NCBI GenBank assembly: GCA_963737575.1
Contig: CAVTTJ010000004.1
Coordinates: 255,437 to 319,436 of the forward strand
DNA from: VRUE01 sp963737575
GTDB lineage: Bacteria; Actinomycetota; Thermoleophilia; Solirubrobacterales; 70-9
DNA length: 64,000 nucleotides
Direction: 5' to 3'
Within the stretch, counting starts at the first letter, position 1. Every line of letters begins with the position of its first letter. The notes under the pieces were generated by a model that was not told the DNA's origin, made no database searches, and saw only the letters and a list, made by a program, of their open reading frames with translations. A program made the translations under genes and the position numbers. Shown in pieces: positions 51,088 through 59,241 of the stretch.

Positions 51088-51594
51088 GTGAGCCAACCAC
51101 CGGAGGAGCCGATCCGGCTGGTCCCCTACGAGCCGAGCTGGCCGGCCCGGTTCGAGAGCGAGCGGGCCCTGCTCGAGCGGGCGATCGGCGAGTGGGCGGC
51201 GGGGGGCATCCACCACGTCGGAAGCACCGCCGTCCCCGGCCTCGCGGCGAAGCCGGTGATCGACATCCTCGTCGGCGTCGACGATCTGACCTCCTCCCGC
51301 GCCTGCTTCGAGCCGCTGGCCGAGCTCGAATACCTCTACGCGCCCTACCTCCCGGACCAGATGCACTGGTTCTGCAAGCCCGACCCCCGGCGGCGGACCC
51401 ATCACCTGCACCTCGTCCCGAAGATGAGCGACCGGTTCCGGGACGAGCTCGCCTTCCGCGACATCCTTCGCGCCGATCCGGCGACGGCGGCGGACTACCT
51501 GGCACTCAAGGGCCGGTTGGCGAGGGACCTCGAGCACGACCGCGAGGGGTACACCGACGCCAAGGCCGGGTTCATCGCCCGCGCCCTCAGCTGA
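51088..51594 (+). CDS. GrpB/UPF0157 nucleotidyltransferase-fold protein
   Basis: 168 residues. IRLVPYEPSWPARFESE, HHVGSTAVPGLAAKPVIDILVGV (GST-x-D-x-D nucleotidyltransferase core) and THHLHLVPKMSDRFRDELAFRDILRADP are the GrpB signatures. The family lies within the nucleotidyltransferase superfamily, and some members are fused to dephospho-CoA kinase in actinobacteria, but the activity is not established. GTG start. Confidence 0.9.
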   Translation: MSQPPEEPIRLVPYEPSWPARFESERALLERAIGEWAAGGIHHVGSTAVPGLAAKPVIDILVGVDDLTSSRACFEPLAELEYLYAPYLPDQMHWFCKPDPRRRTHHLHLVPKMSDRFRDELAFRDILRADPATAADYLALKGRLARDLEHDREGYTDAKAGFIARALS

Positions 51595-52312
51595 CCGCTT
51601 CGATCGCCCTTTCGACGCTGCCCAGGCTGGGCCCGTCCTGCAGCGTCCGGGTCCCGTTCGGGCCGGTCACGATCGCCCCCAGGCCGGTTCGGATCCCGAG
51701 ATCGGTGCCGAGCTGCTCGTAGCCCCTGAGCTTGGCCGTGATCGCGCCGTCCGACCCGCCCTCGCTGTTGAGGTATTCGCGCCATTCTTCGATTTCGAGC
51801 TCGCCGATCGAGCCGGCAATCGATTCGAGGAAGTCCTGGTCGATGCCGAACTGTTCGGCTTCGTCCTGATTGCGGAAGAAGAGATAGGTGTACTGCCAAC
51901 CGTAGCCCTGCTGCGCCGCCGCCTCGGCGCCGTAGAAGCCGAGCTCGAGTTCGTTTTCGGCGACCGAGTAGTGGCGCATCAGGAGCTTCACCTTGTCCTG
52001 GCGGGCGAAGGCTTCGGTCAGCGCCGGGACGACACCGAGGAAGTCGGCGCGGCAGGTCGAGCACTGCATGTCGGTGAAGATCTGGATCGAGACCGGCGCG
52101 TCGGAGGAGCCGAGCCTGTCGCCTTCCTGGGGCACGCCGCCGAAGATCTCCTGAGCTTCCTCGATCCCCGCGACGTGGACGACTTCGTTGCCGGCTTCCT
52201 TGGTCGCGGCCTGGACCAGGGCGTAGCCGAGCGCGAGGACCGTGATCGCCAGCGCGATGATCACGAACGGGCGCCCTCGGCGCGGGATCGGGGTCGCGGC
52301 GGCTTCCGACAT
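51587..52312 (-). CDS. DsbA-like membrane-anchored thiol-disulfide oxidoreductase
   Basis: 241 residues. One transmembrane helix at about 15-33 (FVIIALAITVLALGYALVQA), then an extracytoplasmic thioredoxin fold with the insertion of helices typical of DsbA: DAPVSIQIFTDMQCSTC (CSTC active site near residue 96), LMRHYSVAENELEL, and the C-terminal IVTGPNGTRTLQDG where the cis-Pro is not obvious. It may oxidise or isomerise exported proteins. ATG 52312 lies 6 nt after GATAAT. Confidence 0.85.
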   Translation of the reverse strand: MSEAAATPIPRRGRPFVIIALAITVLALGYALVQAATKEAGNEVVHVAGIEEAQEIFGGVPQEGDRLGSSDAPVSIQIFTDMQCSTCRADFLGVVPALTEAFARQDKVKLLMRHYSVAENELELGFYGAEAAAQQGYGWQYTYLFFRNQDEAEQFGIDQDFLESIAGSIGELEIEEWREYLNSEGGSDGAITAKLRGYEQLGTDLGIRTGLGAIVTGPNGTRTLQDGPSLGSVERAIEAVS

Positions 52313-52318
52313 CGGACC

Positions 52319-52324
52319 ATTATC
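52319..52324 (-). promoter_or_regulatory. -10 box of leaderless DsbA-like gene
   Basis: GATAAT on the minus strand, 6 nt before ATG 52312. Confidence 0.45.
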
Positions 52325-52391
52325 GCGGGCGGGAAAGCTCGCCCGCTCCGCGCCCGGGCCAGGCACATTCCCCGCAATTTGCGGCAGATTG

Positions 52392-52421
52392 GTTGACACG
52401 TCCGGGCTCCAGGGTAAGTAT
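52392..52421 (+). promoter_or_regulatory. Promoter of the small helical protein gene (housekeeping or SigB-like)
   Basis: TTGACA at 52393-52398 with AAGTAT 17 nt on fits a housekeeping promoter. The same bases also read GTTGACA, 13 nt, GGGTAAG, the geometry of the SigB-type sites in this window. A leader of about 30 nt with GGGAGG follows. Confidence 0.55.
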
Positions 52422-52458
52422 CTGCCTACTCGATCTTCAGCGACCTGGGAGGTCCGCC

Positions 52459-52650
52459 GTGGCAAATCACCTCACTCCGTCTGAGCTTGCCGACGAGATG
52501 CACATGAAGCGGCAGGAGGTGATCGGCAAATGCGTGGAGATGGGGGTCCCGATATTCCACGGCAGGATCGACAAATCACTCTTCGAGAGCTCGTTGAAGC
52601 ACACCATGGCGATCGCGACGAGCAGGGAACGGCGCGCCTCGGCCGCCTAG
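52459..52650 (+). CDS. Small helix-turn-helix-like protein of unknown function
   Basis: 63 residues. LTPSELADEMHMKRQEVIGKC and VEMGVPIFHGRIDKSLFESSL look like the small helical N-domain of IF-2 or a MerR/excisionase-type minimal HTH, so nucleic acid binding is likely but not certain. GTG start 6 nt after GGGAGG. It is alone between the DsbA-like and acyl-CoA ligase genes and has the strongest-looking promoter in the window, which suggests high expression. Confidence 0.65.
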   Translation: MANHLTPSELADEMHMKRQEVIGKCVEMGVPIFHGRIDKSLFESSLKHTMAIATSRERRASAA

Positions 52651-52672
52651 AGACCAGCCCTCTCGCTTGAAC

Positions 52673-52678
52673 TAGACT
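52673..52678 (+). promoter_or_regulatory. -10 box of leaderless acyl-CoA ligase gene
   Basis: TAGACT, 7 nt before ATG 52686 (4 nt before the alternative GTG 52683). Confidence 0.45.
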
Positions 52679-52685
52679 CCCCGTG

Positions 52686-54521
52686 ATGGAGGAGCGGGGA
52701 ACCCATTCCGCCACGATTGCGGACCTTCTTCCGCGCGCGGCGGAGATCTACGCGGAGATGCCCGCGATCCGCTTCAAGCAGGGCGAGGAGTGGGTCTCGC
52801 GCACGTTCAGGGAGGTCGAGGAGACCGTCCGGCCGCTGGCCCTGGGGCTCGCCGCCCTCGGCGTCGAGAAGGGCGACAAGGTCTCGATCCTCGGCAACAC
52901 GCGGCCCGAGTGGACCTACTTCGACTTCGCCGCGCTCTCGATCGGCGCTGTCGTCGTCCCGATCTACCAGACAAACTCGCCCGAGGAGTGCCAGTACGTC
53001 CTCGAGAACTCGGACGCCAAGGTCGTCGTCGTCGAGGACGACGAACAGCTGGGGAAGATCCGCGCCATCCGCGACCGCCTGCCGAAGCTCGAGCAGGTGA
53101 TTCGGATGACGGGCTCGAGCGAAGACGCGATCTCGCTCGAGGACCTGGCCGCCAGCGGCAGCGGCGACGCCGCCGAGTGGGAGAGGCGCTGGAGCGCTGT
53201 GACGAGGGCGGACGTCTGCACCTTCATCTACACCTCGGGCACGACCGGCCCACCGAAGGGGTGCGTGATCACCCATGGCAACTACCGCTCGATGCTCGAC
53301 ATGGTCAACGAGACCAGCGTCATCGAGGAGGAAGACATCACCTACCTCTACCTCCCCCTCGCCCACTCCTTCGCTCTGCTGATCCAGCTCGGAAGCTTCG
53401 ACCTCGGGGCGACCCTCGCCTACTGGGAGCGCGATCCGCTGAAGATCCTCCCCAACCTGGCCGAGCTGAAACCGACCTACTTCCCCTCGGTGCCGAGGAT
53501 CTTCGAGAAGATCTACACCGCGGCGACCAGCGGGATGGAAAAAGAGGGCGGCCTGAAAAAGGCGATCTTCGATTGGGCGATCCGGGTCGGCGGCAAGATG
53601 CGGGAAACCGAACGGGCAGGGCGCCGGCCGGGATTCCTGCTCCGCAAGCAGTACGAGTTCGCCGACAAGCGGGTCCTCTCAAAAATCCGCGGCCTGTTCG
53701 GCGGCCGGCTGCGACTCGCCGTCTCCGGCGCCGCTCCGATCAATCCCGACATCCTGCGCTTCTTCGACAGCGCCGGGGTCCTGGTCCTCGAGGGCTGGGG
53801 GATGACCGAGACCTCGACAGCGGCGACGATCTCCTCGCCAGACGACTTCAAGATCGGCACGATCGGCAAACCCTTCCCCGGCTGCGACATCCGGATCGCC
53901 GACGACGGCGAGATCCTTGTAAAGGGGCCGAACGTGTTCCAGGGCTACTACAAGAACGAGGAGGCTACGAGCGAGACGATCGTCGACGGCTGGCTCCACA
54001 CCGGCGACATCGGCTCGATCGACGACGACGGGTTCATCAAGATCACCGGCCGCAAAAAGGACATCATCATCACCGCGGGCGGCAAGAACATCACCCCGGC
54101 GAACCTCGAGAACGAAATCAAGCAGCACCCGCTCGTCTCGCAATGCGTCGTCGTCGGCGACCGCCAGCCCTACCTCGTCGCCCTGGTCACGCTCGACCCC
54201 GAAGAAGCGGTCGCCTACGCCAAGGAGCACGGCCTGCCCGAGGACCCCGAGCAGCTCGCCTCGAATCCCGTGATCCGCAAATCGATCGAAGACCACGTCG
54301 ACTCGATCAACGAGAAATTCGCCCGTGTCGAGCAGATCAAGAAGATCGCGATCCTCCCCCGCGACCTCTCACAGGAGGGCGGCGAGCTGACCCCGACGAT
54401 GAAGGTCAAGCGCGCGGTCGTCGCCCAGAAGCACGCGCCGGAGATCGAGCAGCTCTACGCCGAGCTGAGCGTTGCGGGGAGGCGGTTGTGCCCTCTCCCG
54501 CTTCGCTGTCCCTTCGGGTAG
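52686..54521 (+). CDS. Long-chain fatty acid-CoA ligase (AMP-forming)
   Basis: 611 residues, ANL superfamily. FIYTSGTTGPPKGCVITHGN is the P-loop-like A3 motif, YLYLPLAHSFALLIQLG is typical of long-chain ligases (FAA1/FadD15-like), then EGWGMTETSTAATIS, WLHTGDIGSIDDDGF (A7) and GRKKDIIITAGGKNI (A8). Activates fatty acids to acyl-CoA, feeding the dehydrogenases of this window. The last dozen residues (RRLCPLPLRCPFG) are encoded by the first arm of an inverted repeat, so the terminal tail is probably not conserved. Confidence 0.93.
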   Translation: MEERGTHSATIADLLPRAAEIYAEMPAIRFKQGEEWVSRTFREVEETVRPLALGLAALGVEKGDKVSILGNTRPEWTYFDFAALSIGAVVVPIYQTNSPEECQYVLENSDAKVVVVEDDEQLGKIRAIRDRLPKLEQVIRMTGSSEDAISLEDLAASGSGDAAEWERRWSAVTRADVCTFIYTSGTTGPPKGCVITHGNYRSMLDMVNETSVIEEEDITYLYLPLAHSFALLIQLGSFDLGATLAYWERDPLKILPNLAELKPTYFPSVPRIFEKIYTAATSGMEKEGGLKKAIFDWAIRVGGKMRETERAGRRPGFLLRKQYEFADKRVLSKIRGLFGGRLRLAVSGAAPINPDILRFFDSAGVLVLEGWGMTETSTAATISSPDDFKIGTIGKPFPGCDIRIADDGEILVKGPNVFQGYYKNEEATSETIVDGWLHTGDIGSIDDDGFIKITGRKKDIIITAGGKNITPANLENEIKQHPLVSQCVVVGDRQPYLVALVTLDPEEAVAYAKEHGLPEDPEQLASNPVIRKSIEDHVDSINEKFARVEQIKKIAILPRDLSQEGGELTPTMKVKRAVVAQKHAPEIEQLYAELSVAGRRLCPLPLRCPFG

Positions 54522-54544
54522 CGCCGCTCGCGGGTAGAGGGCAC
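54488..54544 (+). terminator. Imperfect inverted repeat at the end of the acyl-CoA ligase gene
   Basis: GTGCCCTCTCCCGC at 54488-54501 pairs with GCGGGTAGAGGGCAC at 54530-54544, one bulged base. The first arm is inside the coding end. Likely transcription terminator or mRNA end-stabilising stem. Confidence 0.4.
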
Positions 54545-54609
54545 AGCCACCCCAACTCGAACCGGCCCTTTCTTCGAAACAGCTGCCGAATCAAGCAGCG
54601 GACGGAGTG

Positions 54610-54686
54610 GAGGGGGAATATGCCTCTTCCGAGCGCGGCGCTACCGGCGCAGCCGGATAGCGCGAGGAGGAGGCATGTTCCCCCTC
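54610..54686. repeat. Large inverted repeat between convergent genes (element A)
   Basis: GAGGGGGAA at 54610-54618 pairs with TTCCCCCTC at 54678-54686, and TGCCTC with GAGGCA further in; the loop holds more pairing CGCTA/TAGCG. The outer arms resemble those of the repeat at 60865-60955. Probable bidirectional terminator between the acyl-CoA ligase and patatin genes. Confidence 0.55.
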
Positions 54687-54702
54687 TCCTGAGCCCGGGC
54701 TT

Positions 54703-55956
54703 CTAGGAGGCCTCCTCGCCGGACTGGCGCAGCAGGGCCGAGGTCGTCTGCTCGAGGACGCGGCGCCAGGCCGAGCTCTGCTCCGGCTCCTCCTCGGCGG
54801 CCCGCTCGACCACGCGCTGGACCCGCCGGCCCGAGATCTCGAGGCCATGGCGCTCGGCGATCTCGCTGTAGCGATCGTAATCCTGGGCCAGCGTCGCGGT
54901 GACCGACTCGAAGCCGTGCTTGCCGATCTGCAGCCGCCGTGAGTAGTCCATTATCGGAGTGCCGAACATCAGCTCGTCGTTGGGCTCGGGCTCGACGAGG
55001 ATGATGTCGACGCCGGGGTATTTCTCCTCCCAGCGGGCGACAGCCTCGTGCAGGCGCGCGTGGGCGATCAGGCGGAAGGTCTGGCTCGCGATCGCCGGCA
55101 GGCCCATGTCGGCGACGCGGCGGGCGCGGGTCCCGAAGACGGTCGTCAGCGACCTCTCGAAGTCGTTGACATAGGGAACGAGGGGATTGACGACAACGAT
55201 GAACTTCGCGCCCTTCTGCACCGCGATGTCGACGTTGGTCGTCGAGCGGATGCCGCCGTCGAGGAGGTGGCGGCCCTTCAGCTCGACGGGCTTGTAGAGG
55301 ACCGGGATCGCGGTCGAGCACTGGACAGCCTTGGAGATCGGCACGTCCGCCCAGCCGTCATCGCCGAACACGATCCTCTCGCAGGTGTCGAGGTCGGTCG
55401 CGGTGATGTAGAGCTCGTGGTCGAGCAGGCGGAAGTCGTTGCTGCGGCCGGAGTCGCCGAGGACGCCGTCGAGGTAGTCGGCGATGCCGTGGCCGGAGTA
55501 GATGCCCGTCGGGAGCGCCTCGGCGAGCCCGACGCCGATGTCCATCAACGAGAAGTCGTCCATCCGCATCAGGTTGCGAGCCAGCTCCAGCGAGCGGAGC
55601 GGCAGGGTCACGGCCTTTTCGAAGAAGCCGAGGTAGTTGGGCTTCAGCACCTTGCCGAGGTCGAGGTCATCGAGGTCGGAGGGAACCCGCTCGTTGATCA
55701 CCTGCATCATTTCGTCGGGAGTGACGCCGTTGGCGAGCATCCCGGCGACGAACGATCCGGCGCTGGTGCCGACGTAGATGTCGAAGTTGTTGACGGTGCT
55801 GTTGACCGCCAGCAGGTCGAGGGCCCGCAGGGCGCCGATCTCGTAGACGCCGCCGGTCATCCCGCCGCCGCCGAGGACGAGTGCGGTCTTCGAGGGGCGT
55901 TTGCGCGCGCGCCTGCGACGCGGTCGAGACGCCTCGATATCCACAACTTTGCCCAT
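54703..55956 (-). CDS. Patatin-like phospholipase
   Basis: 417 residues. ALVLGGGGMTGGVYEIG is the oxyanion hole, YVGTSAGSFVAG the GxSxG nucleophile elbow near 67 and HLLDGGIRSTTNVD the DGG catalytic Asp near 230. This Ser-Asp dyad is typical of patatin/RssA-type esterases acting on phospholipids or lysophospholipids. The N-terminus is very basic (RPRRRRARKRPSK) without a signal peptide, suggesting membrane-surface contact from inside. ATG 55956 is 8 nt after GATAAT. Confidence 0.9.
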   Translation of the reverse strand: MGKVVDIEASRPRRRRARKRPSKTALVLGGGGMTGGVYEIGALRALDLLAVNSTVNNFDIYVGTSAGSFVAGMLANGVTPDEMMQVINERVPSDLDDLDLGKVLKPNYLGFFEKAVTLPLRSLELARNLMRMDDFSLMDIGVGLAEALPTGIYSGHGIADYLDGVLGDSGRSNDFRLLDHELYITATDLDTCERIVFGDDGWADVPISKAVQCSTAIPVLYKPVELKGRHLLDGGIRSTTNVDIAVQKGAKFIVVVNPLVPYVNDFERSLTTVFGTRARRVADMGLPAIASQTFRLIAHARLHEAVARWEEKYPGVDIILVEPEPNDELMFGTPIMDYSRRLQIGKHGFESVTATLAQDYDRYSEIAERHGLEISGRRVQRVVERAAEEEPEQSSAWRRVLEQTTSALLRQSGEEAS

Positions 55957-55963
55957 CAACGTG

Positions 55964-55970
55964 GATTATC
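55964..55970. promoter_or_regulatory. Overlapping divergent -10 boxes of patatin and PBP4 genes
   Basis: GATTAT on the plus strand (55964-55969) lies 8 nt before ATG 55978; GATAAT on the minus strand (55970-55965) lies 8 nt before ATG 55956. Only 21 bp separate the two start codons. Confidence 0.5.
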
Positions 55971-55977
55971 CCAGGAG

Positions 55978-57223
55978 ATGCGGTGGACTCCCCCCCCAGT
56001 TTTCGTGCTTCTGCTCGTTCTCGGCGCCCTCCTGAGCGCCCCCGCCGCCTACGCGTGCGGAATCGTGCAGCGCGCTCCAGAGCCGCCTCGTGCGCGGCGG
56101 AGGCCAGGCAAGCGGGCTGTTCGTCCTCGACGCCGATACCGGCAAGGTGCTCTGCCGGCGGGCGCCGAACCGGCGCTTCTCGCTGGCCTCGAACATGAAG
56201 CTGTTCACGACCGCGACCGCGATCGGGCGCCTCGGGCCGGAAGCGCGGATCCCGACCAAGGTCGAGGCCGCCGGCACCCTCGAGGGTCACGGCGTCCTCG
56301 ACGGCAGCCTCTACCTCGTCGGCGGCGGCGACCCCGCTCTCGGCACGCCCTCCTTCTACGACAGGTTCCTCGGCGGCGTCGGAACCGATCTCTACTCGCT
56401 CAAGGCCCAGATTCGCGCCGACGGGATCAGCACGGTCACCGGCCGCCTCTACGCCGACGACACGATCTTCGACCGCCTCCGCGGTGTCGCCGACTCCGGC
56501 TACGCGACCAGCCCCTACATCGGCCCGCTCTCGGGCCTGGCCTTCGACTCCGGCTTCTCCAGCTCGAGCGCCACCGCCTTCTCCTCCGACCCGGCCCGCC
56601 TGGCCGCGACCAAGCTCGCCGACTCGCTCGACGCCGCCGGAGTCGACGTCCGCCCCCAGGTTGCCCTCGGCAAGGCCCCGCCCGATGCGGAAACGGTCGC
56701 GGTCGTCCGCTCGCCGACGATCGCCAAGCTCGCGGCCGCGACCAATGTGCCGTCGAACAACTACTACGCCGAGACGCTGATCAAGCTCCTCGGGGCGCGG
56801 TTCGGAGGCTCGGGGAGCACCGCGGCGGGGGCGGCGGTCGTCAAGCAGTTTGCGCGCTCGGAGGGGGCCTACGTCCACGCCGTCGACGGGTCCGGCCTGA
56901 CCTCCAGCGGCAAGGCCTCGACCGCGCAGGTCGCCCGCTTCCTGCAGGCGGTGCGCGCCGAACCCTACGGCGAAGACTTCGTCGACTCGCTTGCCGTCGC
57001 CGGCCGCGAAGGGACCGTCGCCGACCGCATGGGCGGAACCGCAGCGGCCGGCCGCTGCCGGGTCAAGACCGGCACCCTGACCGGCGTCAGCGCACTCTCC
57101 GGCTACTGCTTCAACCAGAGCGGGCGGACGATGATCTTCTCGATCCTGATGAACGGCGTCAGCGACCTCGGCCTCGCCCACCTCGAGCAGGACCGGATCG
57201 CGGCAGCCGTCGCGAGCTACTGA
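55978..57223 (+). CDS. dacB: D-alanyl-D-alanine carboxypeptidase/endopeptidase, PBP4 (DacB) family, apparent frameshift behind the signal peptide
   Basis: Class C penicillin-binding protein. SNMKLFTTATAIGRLG holds the SxxK nucleophile, PSNNYYAETLIKLLG the SxN motif and RCRVKTGTLTGVSALSGY the KTG triad; the large inserted domain between SxxK and SxN is present. The signal peptide (MRWTPPPVFVLLLVLGALLSA) lies in another frame; losing one base near 56059-56065 (for example an A of AA at 56061-56062) joins it to CSALQSRLVRGGG. Without that, translation could only begin at GTG 56090 and the product would stay inside. Acts on peptidoglycan outside the membrane. Confidence 0.85.
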
Positions 57224-59241
57224 ACGAGGGACCGCAGTCCCGCCTCGTCCAGCACCTCGGTCCCGAGCTCCTCGGCCTTCGCCAGCTTCGAGCCCGGGTT
57301 CTCGCCGGCGATGACGTAGTCGGTGTTCTTCGAGACCGAGTTGACGACCTTGCCGCCGGCCGCCTTGATCAGCGCCGCCGCCTCCTCGCGGGTGAGGTCC
57401 TCGAGGGTGCCGGTCAGGACCAGCGTCCGGCCCTCGAGCCGGCCGCCCTCGGCGCGCCGTTCGGAGGCGTCCTGCTCCAGCTGCAGGCCCTTCTCCCGCA
57501 GCTTCTCGACCAGCTCCCAGGTGCGCTCGTCGGCGAGCGACTCGGCGATCTGGACCGCCATGATCGGCCCCACCCCCTCAACCTCTTCGATCTCGGTCGG
57601 GTCGGCGGCGTGGAGGGAGTCGATCGATCCGAAGTGGTCGGCGAGGGCCTCGGCGGTGACGTAGCCGACCCCCGGCAGGCCGAGGGCGTAGAGGACACGT
57701 TTGAACGGGCGCTCGCGGGAGGCCTCGATCGCCGCCAGCAGGTTGCGGGCGGATATCTCGCCGAACCCCTCGAGGCCGAGGAGGGCCTTCTCGTCGAGGT
57801 CGTAGATGTCGGCGAGGTCGGCGATCAGGCCCTCTTCGAGGAGGCGCAGCGCCTGCTTCTCGCCGAGGCCGTCGATGTCCATCGCCCCCTTGCTGACGAA
57901 GTGCTTGACGTGCTGGAAGGACTGGCCCGGGCAGCCGGAGCGGTTGGGGCAGATCGTGAAGACCGAGTCCTCGGGCTTGACCGTCACCGTATTGCAGGCC
58001 GGGCAGCGCTTCGGCGGTTTGACCCGGCGGGTGCGCTTCGGCCGTTTCTGGATCAGCGGCGCCACCACCTGCGGGATCACGTCGCCGGCCCGCATCACGA
58101 CGACCTCGTCGCCGACCCGGACGTCCTTGCGGGCGAGGTCCTCCTCGTTGTGGAGGGTCGCGGTCGAGACCGTGACGCCGCCGACGTGGACCGGCTCCAG
58201 CATCGCGAACGGGACCAGGTGACCGGTCCTGCCGACGTTCCAGACGACGTCAAGCAGCTTCGTCGTCGCCGTCGTCGGCGGGAACTTCCAGGCGATCGCC
58301 CAACGCGGCTCGCGGCCGACGACGCCGAGCTCACGCCACAGCGCCCGCTCGTCGACCTTGACGACGACGCCGTCGATCTCGTAGTCGAGCTCCTCACGCC
58401 GCTCCTCCCACCACTTGCAGCGTTTGACGACCGAGTCGACGCCGGGATGGTGGTCGGTGTCGGGGTTGACCTTGAAGCCGCGCTCCCGCAGCCACCCGAC
58501 CTCGTCCATGTGGGTCGCCAGGTCGAGGCCGCGGACTGCGCCGATCCCGTAGCACCAGATCGAGAGCGGCCGCTCGGCGGCGAGCGCCGGGTCGAGCTGG
58601 CGGATCGCCCCGGCGGCGGAGTTGCGCGGGTTGGCGAAGGTCGGCTCGCCGGCCTCGGCCCGGCGCTCGTTCAGCGCCCGGAAATCGGCGATCGGGAGGT
58701 AGATCTCGCCGCGGACTTCGACCAGTTCGGGCGGATCCTCGATCCGCAGCGGGATCGCCCCGATCGTCCGCAGATTGCGGGTGACGTCCTCACCGACCCT
58801 GCCGTCGCCGCGGGTCGCGCCGCGGACGAGGACCCCGTCCTCATAGGTGAGCGTGATCGCCAGGCCGTCGATCTTCGGCTCGGTCGTGTAGCTGAACTCG
58901 GAGGCGGCGATGTCGAGCCGTTTGAGGTGGTTCCGCAGACGCGTCTCCCAGGCGCGCAGCTCCTCCTCGCTGCGGGCGTTGGCGAGGGAGAGCATCTGCT
59001 CGACGTGCTCGACGCGCTCGAAGCGGTCGAGCGGCGGCGCCCCGACGCGCTGAGTCGGCGAGTCGGGCGTGAGAAGCTCCGGGTACTCGGCCTCGATCGA
59101 ACGAAGCTCCTCGAGCAGGGCGTCGTACTCGTCGTCGCCGATCTCCGCTTCGTCGAGGACGTAGTAGAGCCGGTTGTGCCGCTCCAGCTCCTCCTTCAGA
59201 AATTCCGCCCGCTTGCTCTGCTCTCGCTCGCTCGCGCTCAT
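57217..59241 (-). CDS. ligA: NAD-dependent DNA ligase
   Basis: 674 residues. TTEPKIDGLAITLTYEDG holds the adenylated Lys (KxDG) near 115, RGDGRVGEDVT the next motif, VVKVDE and AIAWKFPP motifs IV-V, CPACNTVTVKPEDSVFTICPNRSGCP the Zn finger, then four HhH and a C-terminal BRCT (GRTLVLTGTLEDLTREEA). Complete domain set. ATGA overlap with surE upstream, so it is cotranscribed with it. Convergent with dacB, 7-bp overlap. Confidence 0.97.
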   Translation of the reverse strand: MSASEREQSKRAEFLKEELERHNRLYYVLDEAEIGDDEYDALLEELRSIEAEYPELLTPDSPTQRVGAPPLDRFERVEHVEQMLSLANARSEEELRAWETRLRNHLKRLDIAASEFSYTTEPKIDGLAITLTYEDGVLVRGATRGDGRVGEDVTRNLRTIGAIPLRIEDPPELVEVRGEIYLPIADFRALNERRAEAGEPTFANPRNSAAGAIRQLDPALAAERPLSIWCYGIGAVRGLDLATHMDEVGWLRERGFKVNPDTDHHPGVDSVVKRCKWWEERREELDYEIDGVVVKVDERALWRELGVVGREPRWAIAWKFPPTTATTKLLDVVWNVGRTGHLVPFAMLEPVHVGGVTVSTATLHNEEDLARKDVRVGDEVVVMRAGDVIPQVVAPLIQKRPKRTRRVKPPKRCPACNTVTVKPEDSVFTICPNRSGCPGQSFQHVKHFVSKGAMDIDGLGEKQALRLLEEGLIADLADIYDLDEKALLGLEGFGEISARNLLAAIEASRERPFKRVLYALGLPGVGYVTAEALADHFGSIDSLHAADPTEIEEVEGVGPIMAVQIAESLADERTWELVEKLREKGLQLEQDASERRAEGGRLEGRTLVLTGTLEDLTREEAAALIKAAGGKVVNSVSKNTDYVIAGENPGSKLAKAEELGTEVLDEAGLRSLVQ

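Noticed and set aside
52683..52685. GTG as start of the acyl-CoA ligase gene
   Set aside because: It would be only 4 nt from the -10 box, whereas ATG 52686 has the 7-nt spacing common to the other leaderless genes.
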